Source: Caballeronia concitans
Lineage (GTDB): Bacteria > Pseudomonadota > Gammaproteobacteria > Burkholderiales > Burkholderiaceae
DNA: 64,000 nt
Assembly (NCBI RefSeq): GCF_001544615.1
Contig: NZ_FCNV02000002.1
Coordinates: 1-64,000 of the forward strand
Direction: 5' to 3'
Shown here: piece after piece, positions 27,362 to 35,744 of the stretch
Layout of the letters: each line of letters starts with the position of its first letter
Numbering within the stretch: the first letter of the stretch is position 1
Notes under the pieces: model-generated
Database searches by the model: none
What the model was told of the DNA's origin: nothing
Seen by the model: only the letters and a program-made list of their open reading frames with translations
Translations under genes and position numbers: made by a program

Positions 27362-28933
27362 ATGACCAACGATCCCTCCATGCAGAAAGTCGCGGTTCTC
27401 TCCGACCTCGACGCGCGCGCGATGAAGCGCGTGGAAATCGGCGATACGCCCATTCTTCTGATTCGTTCGGGCGATCGCGTGCTCGCCTACGAGGCGAATT
27501 GCCCGCACGCGGGCGCACCGCTGGAAGAGGGCGCGCTATGCAGCGGCCGGCTGATTTGTCCGTGGCACAAAGGCACGTTCGATATCGAAAGCGGCGCGCT
27601 CGTCGAACCGCCGCCGTTGATGCCGCTCAAGCGCTATCCGGTGCGAGTCGACGGCGACGACATTCTTGCGAGCGCCGTGCCGATGGAAGAACGCGCCGAA
27701 TCGAAGCCCGGCGACGAGCGAACCTTCGCTGTCATCGGCTTGGGCGCGGCGGGCGCTGCCGCGTGTTCGGCGTTGCGTCAGGGCGGCTTTGCGGGGCGCA
27801 TCGTGGTGATCGATCGCGAGCCGCGCACGCCGTACGATCGCACCGCGCTGAGCAAGTTCGTGCCGTCGGGCGAGATGTCGCCGGACGACGTGCCCGCGCT
27901 GCTGCCCGACGATTTCTTCGCGAGCGAGTCCATCGACGTGATTCAGGCCGAGGTCCAGACGCTCGATGCGCAGGCGAAGCGCATCGACATCGGCAGCGCG
28001 CCGTCGATTCATTACGATGCCGCGCTCGTCGCGACGGGCGGCGTGCCGAAGCGGCCATCGTTGCAGGGCGGCGATGCGAAAGACGTCGCGGAGCACATCC
28101 GTCTGCTGCGCGGGCGTGACGATGCACGGCGTCTCGTCGAAAGCGCCGTCGAGCGAAGTCACGCGCTCGTGCTGGGCGCGAGCTTCATCGGACTGGAAGT
28201 GGCGGCTGCGTTGCGCAATCGCGATGTCGCGGTGACGGTGGTTTCGCCCGGCAACGTGCCGTTCGAAAAGCAGTTCGGGCCGGACATCGCGCGGCTCGTG
28301 CAAGGGCTGCATGAATCGCATGGCGTCACGTTCCGCATGGGGCGGCATGCGGTTGCGGTCGCGCGCAACGAGGCAGGCGGCGAGCGGCGCCTGCGCGTGA
28401 CGCTCGATGACGGCGCGATCGTGGAATGCGATTTCATCGTCGCGGGGCTGGGCATTCGGCTGGCGACGGACTTTATCGTGGGCGTCGATCGCAACGACGA
28501 CGGCAGCCTGAACGTCGATGCATCGATGCGCGTCGCCGATGGTCTCTTCGCGGCGGGCGACATTGCGCGCTTCGATTTGCCGATCGAGCCGGGCGGGCGC
28601 ATACGCGTCGAGCACTGGCGGCTTGCGCAGCAGCACGCGCGCATCGCGGCTCACGCGATGCTCGGGTCATCGCCGAAAGAGCCGTTCGTGCCGTTCTTCT
28701 GGACGTATCACTTCGGCAAGAACTTCGAGTATCTCGGGCACGCGCGGTCGTGGGACGAGACGGTGATGACGGGATCGCCGGAGAAGTTCGAGTTCGTCGC
28801 GCTGTTCGGAGAGAAGGGCAAGCTCGTCGCGGCCGTGGGATGCGAGCGAAGCACGCAGATGAGCGCGCTTGCCGAAGCGATGCGGCGGACGTTGTCGGTG
28901 GAGGAGGCGAAGGAGATTGTCGAGGCGGAGTGA
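27362..28933 (+). CDS. Rieske-FAD/NAD(P) oxidoreductase, AIF3-like (Rieske fused to ferredoxin-reductase-type domain)
   Basis: About 523 residues. Residues 1-105 form a Rieske [2Fe-2S] domain with ligands CPH (Cys47/His49) and CPWH (Cys66/His69). Then comes a two-dinucleotide-binding reductase: FAD loop VIGLGAAGAAACSALRQGGF, the NAD loop LVLGASFIGLEVAAALR and the FAD-binding FAAGDIARFD. An AIF-type C-terminal reductase domain ends the protein. Fusions of this kind resemble AIFM3/AIF-like proteins and ring-dioxygenase reductases with a built-in ferredoxin; the electron acceptor is unknown. No oxygenase is adjacent. The ATG at 27362 lacks a clear ribosome site, so 27314 or 27380 are alternatives. 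It is divergent from the acyl-CoA dehydrogenase-like gene. Confidence 0.85.
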   Translation: MTNDPSMQKVAVLSDLDARAMKRVEIGDTPILLIRSGDRVLAYEANCPHAGAPLEEGALCSGRLICPWHKGTFDIESGALVEPPPLMPLKRYPVRVDGDDILASAVPMEERAESKPGDERTFAVIGLGAAGAAACSALRQGGFAGRIVVIDREPRTPYDRTALSKFVPSGEMSPDDVPALLPDDFFASESIDVIQAEVQTLDAQAKRIDIGSAPSIHYDAALVATGGVPKRPSLQGGDAKDVAEHIRLLRGRDDARRLVESAVERSHALVLGASFIGLEVAAALRNRDVAVTVVSPGNVPFEKQFGPDIARLVQGLHESHGVTFRMGRHAVAVARNEAGGERRLRVTLDDGAIVECDFIVAGLGIRLATDFIVGVDRNDDGSLNVDASMRVADGLFAAGDIARFDLPIEPGGRIRVEHWRLAQQHARIAAHAMLGSSPKEPFVPFFWTYHFGKNFEYLGHARSWDETVMTGSPEKFEFVALFGEKGKLVAAVGCERSTQMSALAEAMRRTLSVEEAKEIVEAE

Positions 28934-28950
28934 GGGGCGGCAAGGCGGAT

Positions 28951-28975
28951 AAAAGACCCGCCATTTCTGGCGGGC
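28951..28975 (-). terminator. Intrinsic terminator for the TpsA-like gene
   Basis: Read on the minus strand, a 7-bp perfect stem (pairing 28957-28963 with 28968-28974, GC-rich, 4-base loop) is followed by TCTTTT. It lies 17 bases after the stop of the minus-strand exoprotein gene and may also limit read-through from the plus-strand oxidoreductase. Confidence 0.75.
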
Positions 28976-28991
28976 CTCTCATCTAACGTCC

Positions 28992-31382
28992 TCAGGACCC
29001 CGACGCCCACCGCAACGCCGGCGTCAACGAGCCATCCGGCATCGACCACGCGCCCCGCGTGCTGAAGTCCCACGTCGGACCGTAGCTCGCGCGATCGCCC
29101 ATTTGCGCATCGGTGAGTCCGGTCGATGGCGCGACCGCCGTGCCCGCGCCGACGGCCGCCAGCGCGCCGGACGACTGCTTGTTCCAGAACACGTTCGCGT
29201 CGATGCTGCCGCGGTTCGATCCCGCAATGCCGCCCGCCTTTCCCGCGCCGACCGTGAGGGTCGAGCTCGAATAGGACTGGCCGATGCCGCCCGTGTTGCT
29301 GCCGACGAGCCCGCCCATCGCCGCGCCGCCGCTCAGCCACGCCTGCGCATACGACTGCACGATCGCGCCGTTGTTCACGCCGACGAGCCCGCCGACCGCG
29401 CCCTGCGCGCCGCCCGTCGCGGAGCCGAGCGCGTACGACGTGGTGATGCGGCCATCGTTGCGGCCGACGAGTCCGCCAGTCTCGTTCGCGCCGCTGATGT
29501 TCGCGCCCGCCCACGATTGCTCGATGCGCCCGTGGTTTTCCCCGACCAGGCCGCCCGCCACCGACGTCGCGTTGCCCGTCGAGCGGACGACGCCCGTTGC
29601 GCCGACGTTCACGAGATAGCCCGAGTTGACACCGACGAGCAGCCCGAGCGCCGCACTCGACGACGTCGCCGTGGTGTCCGCCAGCACGAAATTGCGCAGC
29701 ACGCCGCCCGCGCCGACCACGCCGAAGAGACCGGACGCGTTGCCCGTCAGGTCGAGGCCGACGGGCACGTGGCCCATGCCGTCGAACTGGCCGGTGAACG
29801 GCTTCGCCGCCGTGCCGATGTCGCCCACGTCGGCCGCGCCGTCGAGCGCGAAGCTCGAACCGAGCGCATAGGTGCCCGCGAGATCGCTCTTCACGGCGCG
29901 CAGGTCCGCGACCGAGTTGACGAGCCGGTACGCCGTGTACTGCGTGACGAGCCCGCTGTACGGCGCGGCGCTCCACGACGGATTGACACGCACGGTCCCC
30001 GGCGTGTTCGATCCGTTCATGTCGAAAAGCACCGCCACCGCGCCCGTGCTGCGCGACCAGTCGATCGTGCCGCGATTGGTCACGCTGCCGCCGTTGTCGA
30101 ACGCGTGCGCGTCCGCATACAGCTTGAGCGATCCCGATCCCGCGTTCGCGATGGTCACTTGCGGCGCGATGGTGACCGAGTGCGCGGCATTGAGCGTCAG
30201 CGCCGACGCGCCGTTCCAGCGCACATTCGATTGCACCGCGATGTCGCCCTTGCCGTTCGCGCCGGATGTGCCGTCGGTGCCGTCCGCGTTCACGGTGATG
30301 GACGTGCCGCGATTCAGATTCGAGGCCAGCGTATTGGCGGTCGCGGCGTCGGCGGTGAATTCGCCCGTGGTGATATTGAGCTTGTCCGCGCTGATGGTCG
30401 CGCCGCTGATCCTCACGTCCTTGCCGTTCAAGTCGACGCTCGCCGGACTGCCGTCGCCATTGTGCGCGCTGATGTTCGCGCCGCGCGCATCGACGGTGCC
30501 GCTCTCCGCGACGAGCCAGACGTGACCGTCGCGCGTCGCGGTGCCGGTTGCGCGCAACGCCGCCGTGTGGCCCGCCAGCGCGAAGATATTGCCGTCCGCC
30601 GCCTGCAGGCTGATGACCGCCGCCTGAACCTCGCCCGCGTTCGCCGCCGTGCCGTGGCTTCCCACGGCGACGCCGATCTGCTGGTCGTAGCCGGTATCCA
30701 CGAGAGAAACCGAACGGCCCGCAACGAGGCCGGCGGAACCCTGCGGCGCGTCGATGCGTCCCGCGTTCACCACCTTGTTCGCGCCGATGAGGAAGACGTT
30801 GCCGCCCGTCGAACTGATCTTGCCCAGGTTGATCACGTCCGCATTCGAGTTGCCCGTGAATGTGGTCTGGTAGCTGGCGGCGAAGTCGTCGTTGTTGATA
30901 TCGAGCGTCGAGGCGACGAAGTGGCCGCCCGTCGAGACCACGCCTTGCGGTCCGATCACCACGCCATGCGGATTGATCAGGTAGACCGTACCGGTGCCGC
31001 GCAGCGTTCCGAAGATGGAGGAGACATCGTTACCGGTGACGCGGTTGAGCGTCGCGCCGGTACCGTTGTTAATCGACACGGTGCGGCCCGAGCCAATAGA
31101 AAAGCTGTTCCAGTCGATGATGCCGCGCGAGCCCGACTGCGTGATGTTCATGTTCGCACCGCTCTGCGCGATGGTCCCGCTGCCGGCCACGAAGTGGCCG
31201 CCTTGCGGCAACGGCGGCGCGGCCATTGCCGCGAGTGCGAACGAACCCGAGGCAATGGCGACGAGCACGGATAGGGCGCGCATCTTGAAGCCGGGCGCGT
31301 ACGTGTTGGGAAAAGTGCTTGCGGTGCCGGCATGGTGACCGGTCTGGAAGGCGCTCGCGAGAAGATTCACTGAATGACGCAT
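28992..31382 (-). CDS. TpsA-like filamentous haemagglutinin N-terminal domain exoprotein with GLUG repeats
   Basis: A protein of about 796 residues with a long signal region (hydrophobic core SVLVAIASGSFALAAMAAPP) and a two-partner secretion domain. The latter covers about residues 50-300, with the motifs GSGTIAQSGANMNITQSGSR, IIDWNSFSIG and LINPHGVVIG. The middle is a beta-helix, and the C-terminus has five GLUG-type repeats of about 26-28 residues. Such proteins are exported through a TpsB outer-membrane pore and act as adhesins or secreted factors; this one is short for the class. No TpsB gene is in the window. The ATG at 31382 has AAAGGGGGG just upstream; an ATG at 31406 is the alternative. 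An intrinsic terminator follows. Confidence 0.88.
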   Translation of the reverse strand: MRHSVNLLASAFQTGHHAGTASTFPNTYAPGFKMRALSVLVAIASGSFALAAMAAPPLPQGGHFVAGSGTIAQSGANMNITQSGSRGIIDWNSFSIGSGRTVSINNGTGATLNRVTGNDVSSIFGTLRGTGTVYLINPHGVVIGPQGVVSTGGHFVASTLDINNDDFAASYQTTFTGNSNADVINLGKISSTGGNVFLIGANKVVNAGRIDAPQGSAGLVAGRSVSLVDTGYDQQIGVAVGSHGTAANAGEVQAAVISLQAADGNIFALAGHTAALRATGTATRDGHVWLVAESGTVDARGANISAHNGDGSPASVDLNGKDVRISGATISADKLNITTGEFTADAATANTLASNLNRGTSITVNADGTDGTSGANGKGDIAVQSNVRWNGASALTLNAAHSVTIAPQVTIANAGSGSLKLYADAHAFDNGGSVTNRGTIDWSRSTGAVAVLFDMNGSNTPGTVRVNPSWSAAPYSGLVTQYTAYRLVNSVADLRAVKSDLAGTYALGSSFALDGAADVGDIGTAAKPFTGQFDGMGHVPVGLDLTGNASGLFGVVGAGGVLRNFVLADTTATSSSAALGLLVGVNSGYLVNVGATGVVRSTGNATSVAGGLVGENHGRIEQSWAGANISGANETGGLVGRNDGRITTSYALGSATGGAQGAVGGLVGVNNGAIVQSYAQAWLSGGAAMGGLVGSNTGGIGQSYSSSTLTVGAGKAGGIAGSNRGSIDANVFWNKQSSGALAAVGAGTAVAPSTGLTDAQMGDRASYGPTWDFSTRGAWSMPDGSLTPALRWASGS
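29163..29559 (-). repeat. Five GLUG-type protein repeats inside the TpsA-like gene
   Basis: Five successive units of 26-28 codons start with GG[LI][VA]G-x-N-x-G and have Q-S-[YW] or a similar aromatic position mid-unit. The first three are GGLVGENHGRIEQSW, GGLVGRNDGRITTSY and GGLVGVNNGAIVQSY. The last (GGIAGSNRGSID) is divergent. Repeats at protein level only; the DNA is diverged. Confidence 0.85.
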
Positions 31383-31988
31383 ATGCCCCCCTTTGGGCTG
31401 TGACATTCCCCGTATTTTTATGTTTGGAGCGCTCTAGTGGCAGGGCAGTGTAGCAGCGCTCAAGAAGGGGGCGATGTATTCCTGAGCGAGGCAACATGCG
31501 TTTGTTGCGCGAGTGTTATTTGTGTGCTTGATTCGTTAGCAGAGCACGCTAAGCGCGGGATGAGCGCCTTGCCAGGGTTTTCCGCAGCTTCCCGGAACGC
31601 AAAGCTGATGCACTAAAACGCTGTGTCCAGCATTCGTCCTGTGTCGTGAGTCATGGCCCGCGCGGGCAGGCCATGACGGCACCGCACGACCGCTTGTGGC
31701 CGTCGCGAGCCGGAAGAACGACACCGCCTGCGTCAGATGACGCGCCTTGTTCATCGAGCGATTGTGAGCTGCGTCATCTCGACCGCCGTGCGCACCTGTT
31801 CCGCGAGGTTCGCGCGGGTTCGTCTTTGATACGAAGGCTTTGAAGCGCTAATTCGCATCGCTGAGCGCTTCGATTGAAGGACGTGGCACCGTGTTTGCTC
31901 ATGCGGTGAAACGTTCAGAACCGCGAGTCATCGCTCATCTTCGTCTGCTTTTGATGCAGCCAAAGATTGCAAGGAACATCAGGTCCCC
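31383..31988. other. Intergenic region with a 9-bp inverted repeat, between divergent exoprotein and LOV kinase genes
   Basis: About 600 bases holding the divergent promoters. A perfect inverted repeat pairs 31650-31658 (GTCATGGCC) with 31669-31677 (GGCCATGAC) across a 10-base spacer, which could be an operator or a hairpin. Short ORFs here show no recognisable protein. Confidence 0.5.
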
Positions 31989-33245
31989 ATGTCAGGAAGA
32001 GAAGAAAAAACACTCGATATACGAGGCGGCGGACAAAGCGTGGGCATTCCCGCTGCCGGCGAACTCGACAACCATTCGTTCACTCCGACAGGCGCATCGG
32101 ACCGACGGCACTGGCAGGCGGGCTATATATCGCGCCCCGGCCTCGACGATCGCAGCAGTGTGTTCTTCGCGGCCGTGGAAATGACGCGCATGCCGATGGT
32201 CGTCACCGATCCCAGGCTGCCGGACAACCCGATCGTATTCGTCAACGGAGCGTTTCTGGACCTCACGCAATACGCGGAGGAGCAGGTCATCGGCCGCAAC
32301 TGCCGGATTCTGCAAGGCCCGGAGACCGATCCGGAGACGATCGCGGAAGTGCGCGCGGGCATAAGCGAAAAGCGCGCGGTGGCCGTCGAGATTCTCAACT
32401 ACAAAGCCGACGGCACGCCCTTCTGGAATGCGCTCTTTCTCGGACCGATATTCGACAAGGACAATAACCTCGTCAATTTCTTCGCGTCGCAAATGGATAT
32501 CACGCGGCGGCGCGTATCGGAACAGGCATTCAGGCAGGCCCAGAAGATGGAGTCGATTGGCCAATTGACCGCCGGCCTTGCGCACGACTTCAACAACCTG
32601 CTTCAGGTCGTCACGGGGAACCTCGAACTTGCCAAAAGAAAAACAGCCGCATACGGCGATGCGCTGCTCGATACGCTCATCGACAACGCAAAGCGCGCGG
32701 CCGAACGCGGCGGCCGGCTGACGCAACAGCTTCTGACCTTCGCGCGCAAGCAGCAGCTCACGCCGAGAAACGTCAGCCTGAACCAGCTCGTGCTCGAATT
32801 CAGCGACATGCTCGCGAGCACACTGGGCAAGCACATCGACCTTCGTCTCGATCTGAAGCCGGGTTTGCCGTCATGCATGCTGGATGCGGAGCATCTGGAG
32901 ATGGCGCTGCTGAACATACTGATCAACGCACGCGATGCGATGCCCCACGGCGGCAGGGCGACTGTTGCGACGTCGATACTGAACCTCGCGACAGGCGCGC
33001 CGGAAAGGCATCTCTCGCCCGGTCGGTATGTGACTCTCTGCGTTCACGATGAAGGCGTGGGCATGGATGCCGACACCATGCGGCGCGCGGCCGAACCCTT
33101 CTTCACGACGAAGGGGCCGGGCACGGGCCTGGGCCTTGCGATGGTCCACGGATTCGTGCAGCAGTCGAATGGCCGGCTGGAGATAGAGAGCGTTGTTGGC
33201 AAGGGCAGTATCATCAAGATGATCTTTCCTTTGTCTGCTGGCTGA
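31989..33245 (+). CDS. LOV-domain (blue-light) sensor histidine kinase
   Basis: A 418-residue soluble kinase. Residues 60-172 are a PAS/LOV domain with the flavin-adduct motif GRNCRILQG (Cys105), preceded by VNGAFLDLTQY and followed by NYKADGTPFWNALFLGPI. These match photoactive LOV proteins, so FMN binding and blue-light sensing are likely. Then come a dimerisation helix with H199 (LAHDFNNLLQ), the N-box with Asn313 (NILINARDAM), the G1 box DEGVGMD and G2 GTGLGLAMVHGFV. An N-terminal tail of about 55 residues has no known domain. No membrane helix. A single-domain response regulator starts 83 bases downstream and is the probable partner. Confidence 0.93.
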   Translation: MSGREEKTLDIRGGGQSVGIPAAGELDNHSFTPTGASDRRHWQAGYISRPGLDDRSSVFFAAVEMTRMPMVVTDPRLPDNPIVFVNGAFLDLTQYAEEQVIGRNCRILQGPETDPETIAEVRAGISEKRAVAVEILNYKADGTPFWNALFLGPIFDKDNNLVNFFASQMDITRRRVSEQAFRQAQKMESIGQLTAGLAHDFNNLLQVVTGNLELAKRKTAAYGDALLDTLIDNAKRAAERGGRLTQQLLTFARKQQLTPRNVSLNQLVLEFSDMLASTLGKHIDLRLDLKPGLPSCMLDAEHLEMALLNILINARDAMPHGGRATVATSILNLATGAPERHLSPGRYVTLCVHDEGVGMDADTMRRAAEPFFTTKGPGTGLGLAMVHGFVQQSNGRLEIESVVGKGSIIKMIFPLSAG

Positions 33246-33328
33246 CCGTTCGACAAGCCCGCATGTGATCAACCCACTCGTCCGGAACGTCATGCGATAC
33301 GTCCCGGGCCGCTTCGAAACGAATACCG

Positions 33329-33682
33329 ATGAAGCACATTCTTGTTGTCGATGACGAAAGCTCCATTACACAGGTCATGAAACTGTTCCTGGAGTGGGAG
33401 GGCTTTCGGGTCAGCGTGGCGCATGACGGCATGGAAGCGCTCGAGATCGACGAAGAAGACCCGGCAGATGCCGTCGTGACCGACCTGACCATGCCGCGCA
33501 TGAGCGGCAGGGAATTGATCGAGCAACTCGCCGCGCGCCGGCGCGATATTCCCACCATCGTCATTACCGGATGGGCCGGGGCCGAGGACCTGACGAACGT
33601 GCATACCACGGTGATGCGCAAGCCCGTCGCGCTCGACAAACTTCGCGAAAGCCTCGCGGACATGCTGAACGTCGAGTCCTGA
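33329..33682 (+). CDS. Single-domain response regulator (CheY-like receiver)
   Basis: A 117-residue receiver domain only: acidic pocket DDE at residues 8-10, phospho-acceptor Asp52 (VTDLTMPRMSG), Thr80 and Lys98 (MRKPV). There is no output domain, so the signal must pass through protein contact or a phosphorelay, as with other LOV-kinase partners. It lies just downstream of the LOV kinase gene. The next gene is on the opposite strand and its stop is 3 bases away, so the pair is insulated from the plus-strand genes further on. Confidence 0.92.
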   Translation: MKHILVVDDESSITQVMKLFLEWEGFRVSVAHDGMEALEIDEEDPADAVVTDLTMPRMSGRELIEQLAARRRDIPTIVITGWAGAEDLTNVHTTVMRKPVALDKLRESLADMLNVES

Positions 33683-33685
33683 ATT

Positions 33686-35146
33686 TCAGCTTCGCATCGC
33701 GGCGAGCAGGTCGTCGGTATGCACCATCAGGTCGCGCGCCTGGCGCAGTATCGCGTATTGATCCAGTATCACGCGCCATCGCGGCGATTCGAGCAACGCA
33801 TGCCATACGGGTTCTAGCGTGCATGCGTCGGCGTGTGGGTTGTCGGTCAACATGCTTGCGTAAGCGACGCTCTCGGGCGCGCTTAAGAGCTGCATCCTGC
33901 TCGCCGCGTTGAGAAGACGCGGGGAAGAATCGGCGGGCGCGTCGCAGCAATAGAGCACCGTGTTCGCAAGACGATCGCCTTCTGTCGGCAGCGCGGTCAG
34001 CGATGCACCGCGCACATGAACCGCGCCCTGTTGCGTTTCGAACGCATAGTTCGCGTTTGCATCCGCGTGCGCGAGCAGGCGCAAGCCGCGCAAGAGCCTC
34101 GGCAAGTCGGTCGATGCCGCATCGACGGAAGCCTTCGCTTCGACCAGCAAGCGGATGTCCCACGTGGCCGTGTCACCGGATGTTCCGGCATGCCGCAACA
34201 GCACGACGTCCCATTCGGTCTTGGCGTGCTCGTGGCTCGAAGGAATGGATGCGGGCACGCGCATCGACGTGACGACGCGATAGGACGTGTGAGCCTCTTC
34301 CTTGCCGAGACGCTCGGCGAACGCTTCGAGCGCACGCGTGGCGAGCGCTTCGACCTCGGCGCCGCGATGCTTCGAAGCGACACCTTGCGCGGCGGCTGCT
34401 GCGCTTCCCGAGCGAGGGCCGTGCCGGTCCCATAGCGATCGATATCGGCGTACAAGCTCATCGTCCTCCAATGCTTGCAGACGTTGAAGGCGCGCCAGCG
34501 CTCCGCTGTCGAGCAGCTGTTGCGTGCGGCGTTTCACGGACGTTTCGATATCGGCGTCAGCGAGATCGAGCAGGCGTCGCGCGATGTCTTCGGCTTGCGC
34601 CCACGACGATGCCGCCGCCGCCTCGTACAACCGCCCGAGCCATTCGCGCTGCTCGCCGGGCGGCATGCGCTGATGCCTCTCCGGATGTGCCATCGAGTTG
34701 ACGGCGGCGTGAATCGAGCGCCGATCGCGTTCGGCCTGGGATGAAAGCGATGCGTATTCGCTGACCGTCGGTTCGCGGTATCGAAGCAACGTGGCCTGGA
34801 AGACGGCGTCGCCGGTTCGCGGGTGCATCGCGGAAGCGATCAGGCGTGCGAGCGAATCGATGAAGCGTTGTTGCAGCGCGGCGACCGCCGTGCTGTCGCG
34901 CGTCTTCTCGATGCGCGCTTGTTCGATGATGAGCGCAAGCGCCGTTTCGGGACTGAGTTCCTGAATCTGCGATGAGTCGATTTGAAATTCCGGCAGACGA
35001 TAACGTCGCGCAATAGCGCTCAATGTTCTATCAAGAAGAGAAGAGGATGGCGGCATTGAATGAAGGGAGTGCATGCGTCCACGCAGCATAGCCGGCGCGC
35101 CGAAAATGACGCACTGCAGAAGCGCCGTATGCGTTGAGTCGGGCAT
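33686..35146 (-). CDS. Hypothetical 486-residue protein with a PD-(D/E)XK-like nuclease pattern
   Basis: I do not recognise a named family. The N-terminal 250 residues are helical and Ala/Gln-rich. Residues about 320-365 contain a stretch with the spacing of a PD-(D/E)XK fold: KTEWDVVLLRHA, about 15 residues, then WDIRLLVEAKAS (D ... E-A-K). This could be a restriction-like nuclease core, but one motif is weak evidence. The ATG at 35146 has AAAGG six bases upstream. It is divergent from a small secreted lectin-like gene, with the starts about 45 bases apart. It shows no secretion signal or membrane helix. Confidence 0.75.
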   Translation of the reverse strand: MPDSTHTALLQCVIFGAPAMLRGRMHSLHSMPPSSSLLDRTLSAIARRYRLPEFQIDSSQIQELSPETALALIIEQARIEKTRDSTAVAALQQRFIDSLARLIASAMHPRTGDAVFQATLLRYREPTVSEYASLSSQAERDRRSIHAAVNSMAHPERHQRMPPGEQREWLGRLYEAAAASSWAQAEDIARRLLDLADADIETSVKRRTQQLLDSGALARLQRLQALEDDELVRRYRSLWDRHGPRSGSAAAAAQGVASKHRGAEVEALATRALEAFAERLGKEEAHTSYRVVTSMRVPASIPSSHEHAKTEWDVVLLRHAGTSGDTATWDIRLLVEAKASVDAASTDLPRLLRGLRLLAHADANANYAFETQQGAVHVRGASLTALPTEGDRLANTVLYCCDAPADSSPRLLNAASRMQLLSAPESVAYASMLTDNPHADACTLEPVWHALLESPRWRVILDQYAILRQARDLMVHTDDLLAAMRS

Positions 35147-35190
35147 ATAGTACCTTTATGCACGGCGTTGCTGTCGCACGGGAGGTCATC

Positions 35191-35538
35191 ATGTTGCGAA
35201 CGACTTCGACGTTACTTGCACTCGTTCTTTGCGGCGCTGCGACTCACGGGTTGGCCGATGCCATACGCATCGAATCCGGAACATACGGTGCGAATTGCGG
35301 TGCATACCACGGCAATGCGACGCACGACCTGGCGCAGCGATGCGACTCGGTGGACACATGCCGCTATCCTGTCGCCTTGCCGGCGGACCTTCACAAACCG
35401 CGCGCGTGCCGGGCCGATTTCGTCGCGGAATGGTCTTGCGGGCGCGGCGAGTTCCATCGCGCCGAAGTCAGCGCCGCTGTCGACAACGAAGGCGTTCTGG
35501 TGCTGACATGCGTGCCGTCGACCGGCGCGGGGAAGTAA
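35191..35538 (+). CDS. Small secreted Cys-rich protein, SUEL-type lectin-like
   Basis: A 115-residue protein with a signal peptide (MLRTTSTLLALVLCGAATHG). The mature part has six cysteines in the pattern of a D-galactoside/L-rhamnose-binding SUEL lectin domain: SGTYGANCG near the start, CDSVDTCRYPV in the middle, CRADFVAEWSCG near the end, and a final LTC. The predicted role is a periplasmic or secreted sugar-binding protein stabilised by three disulphides. GGGAGGT lies four bases before the ATG at 35191, which decides the start over the longer open frame from 35134. The lectin assignment is from pattern recall and is moderate. Confidence 0.72.
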   Translation: MLRTTSTLLALVLCGAATHGLADAIRIESGTYGANCGAYHGNATHDLAQRCDSVDTCRYPVALPADLHKPRACRADFVAEWSCGRGEFHRAEVSAAVDNEGVLVLTCVPSTGAGK

Positions 35539-35744
35539 TGCACCGTACCTTCCGAAGATACGCACTCCTTTCCTATGACGAAGCGCACATAACGGCCGAT
35601 TTCGGTTCGCACGTTCGACCCTTTTTTATTTGATAGTGGTAAACAAGCACCGAGTGCCGGCTCAATGTGCGGAACACCACATAAGCGAATTGCGCAGGTG
35701 TCCTACCGTATAGCCCACGCAAACGTTATCGAAAGGGGAACGCG

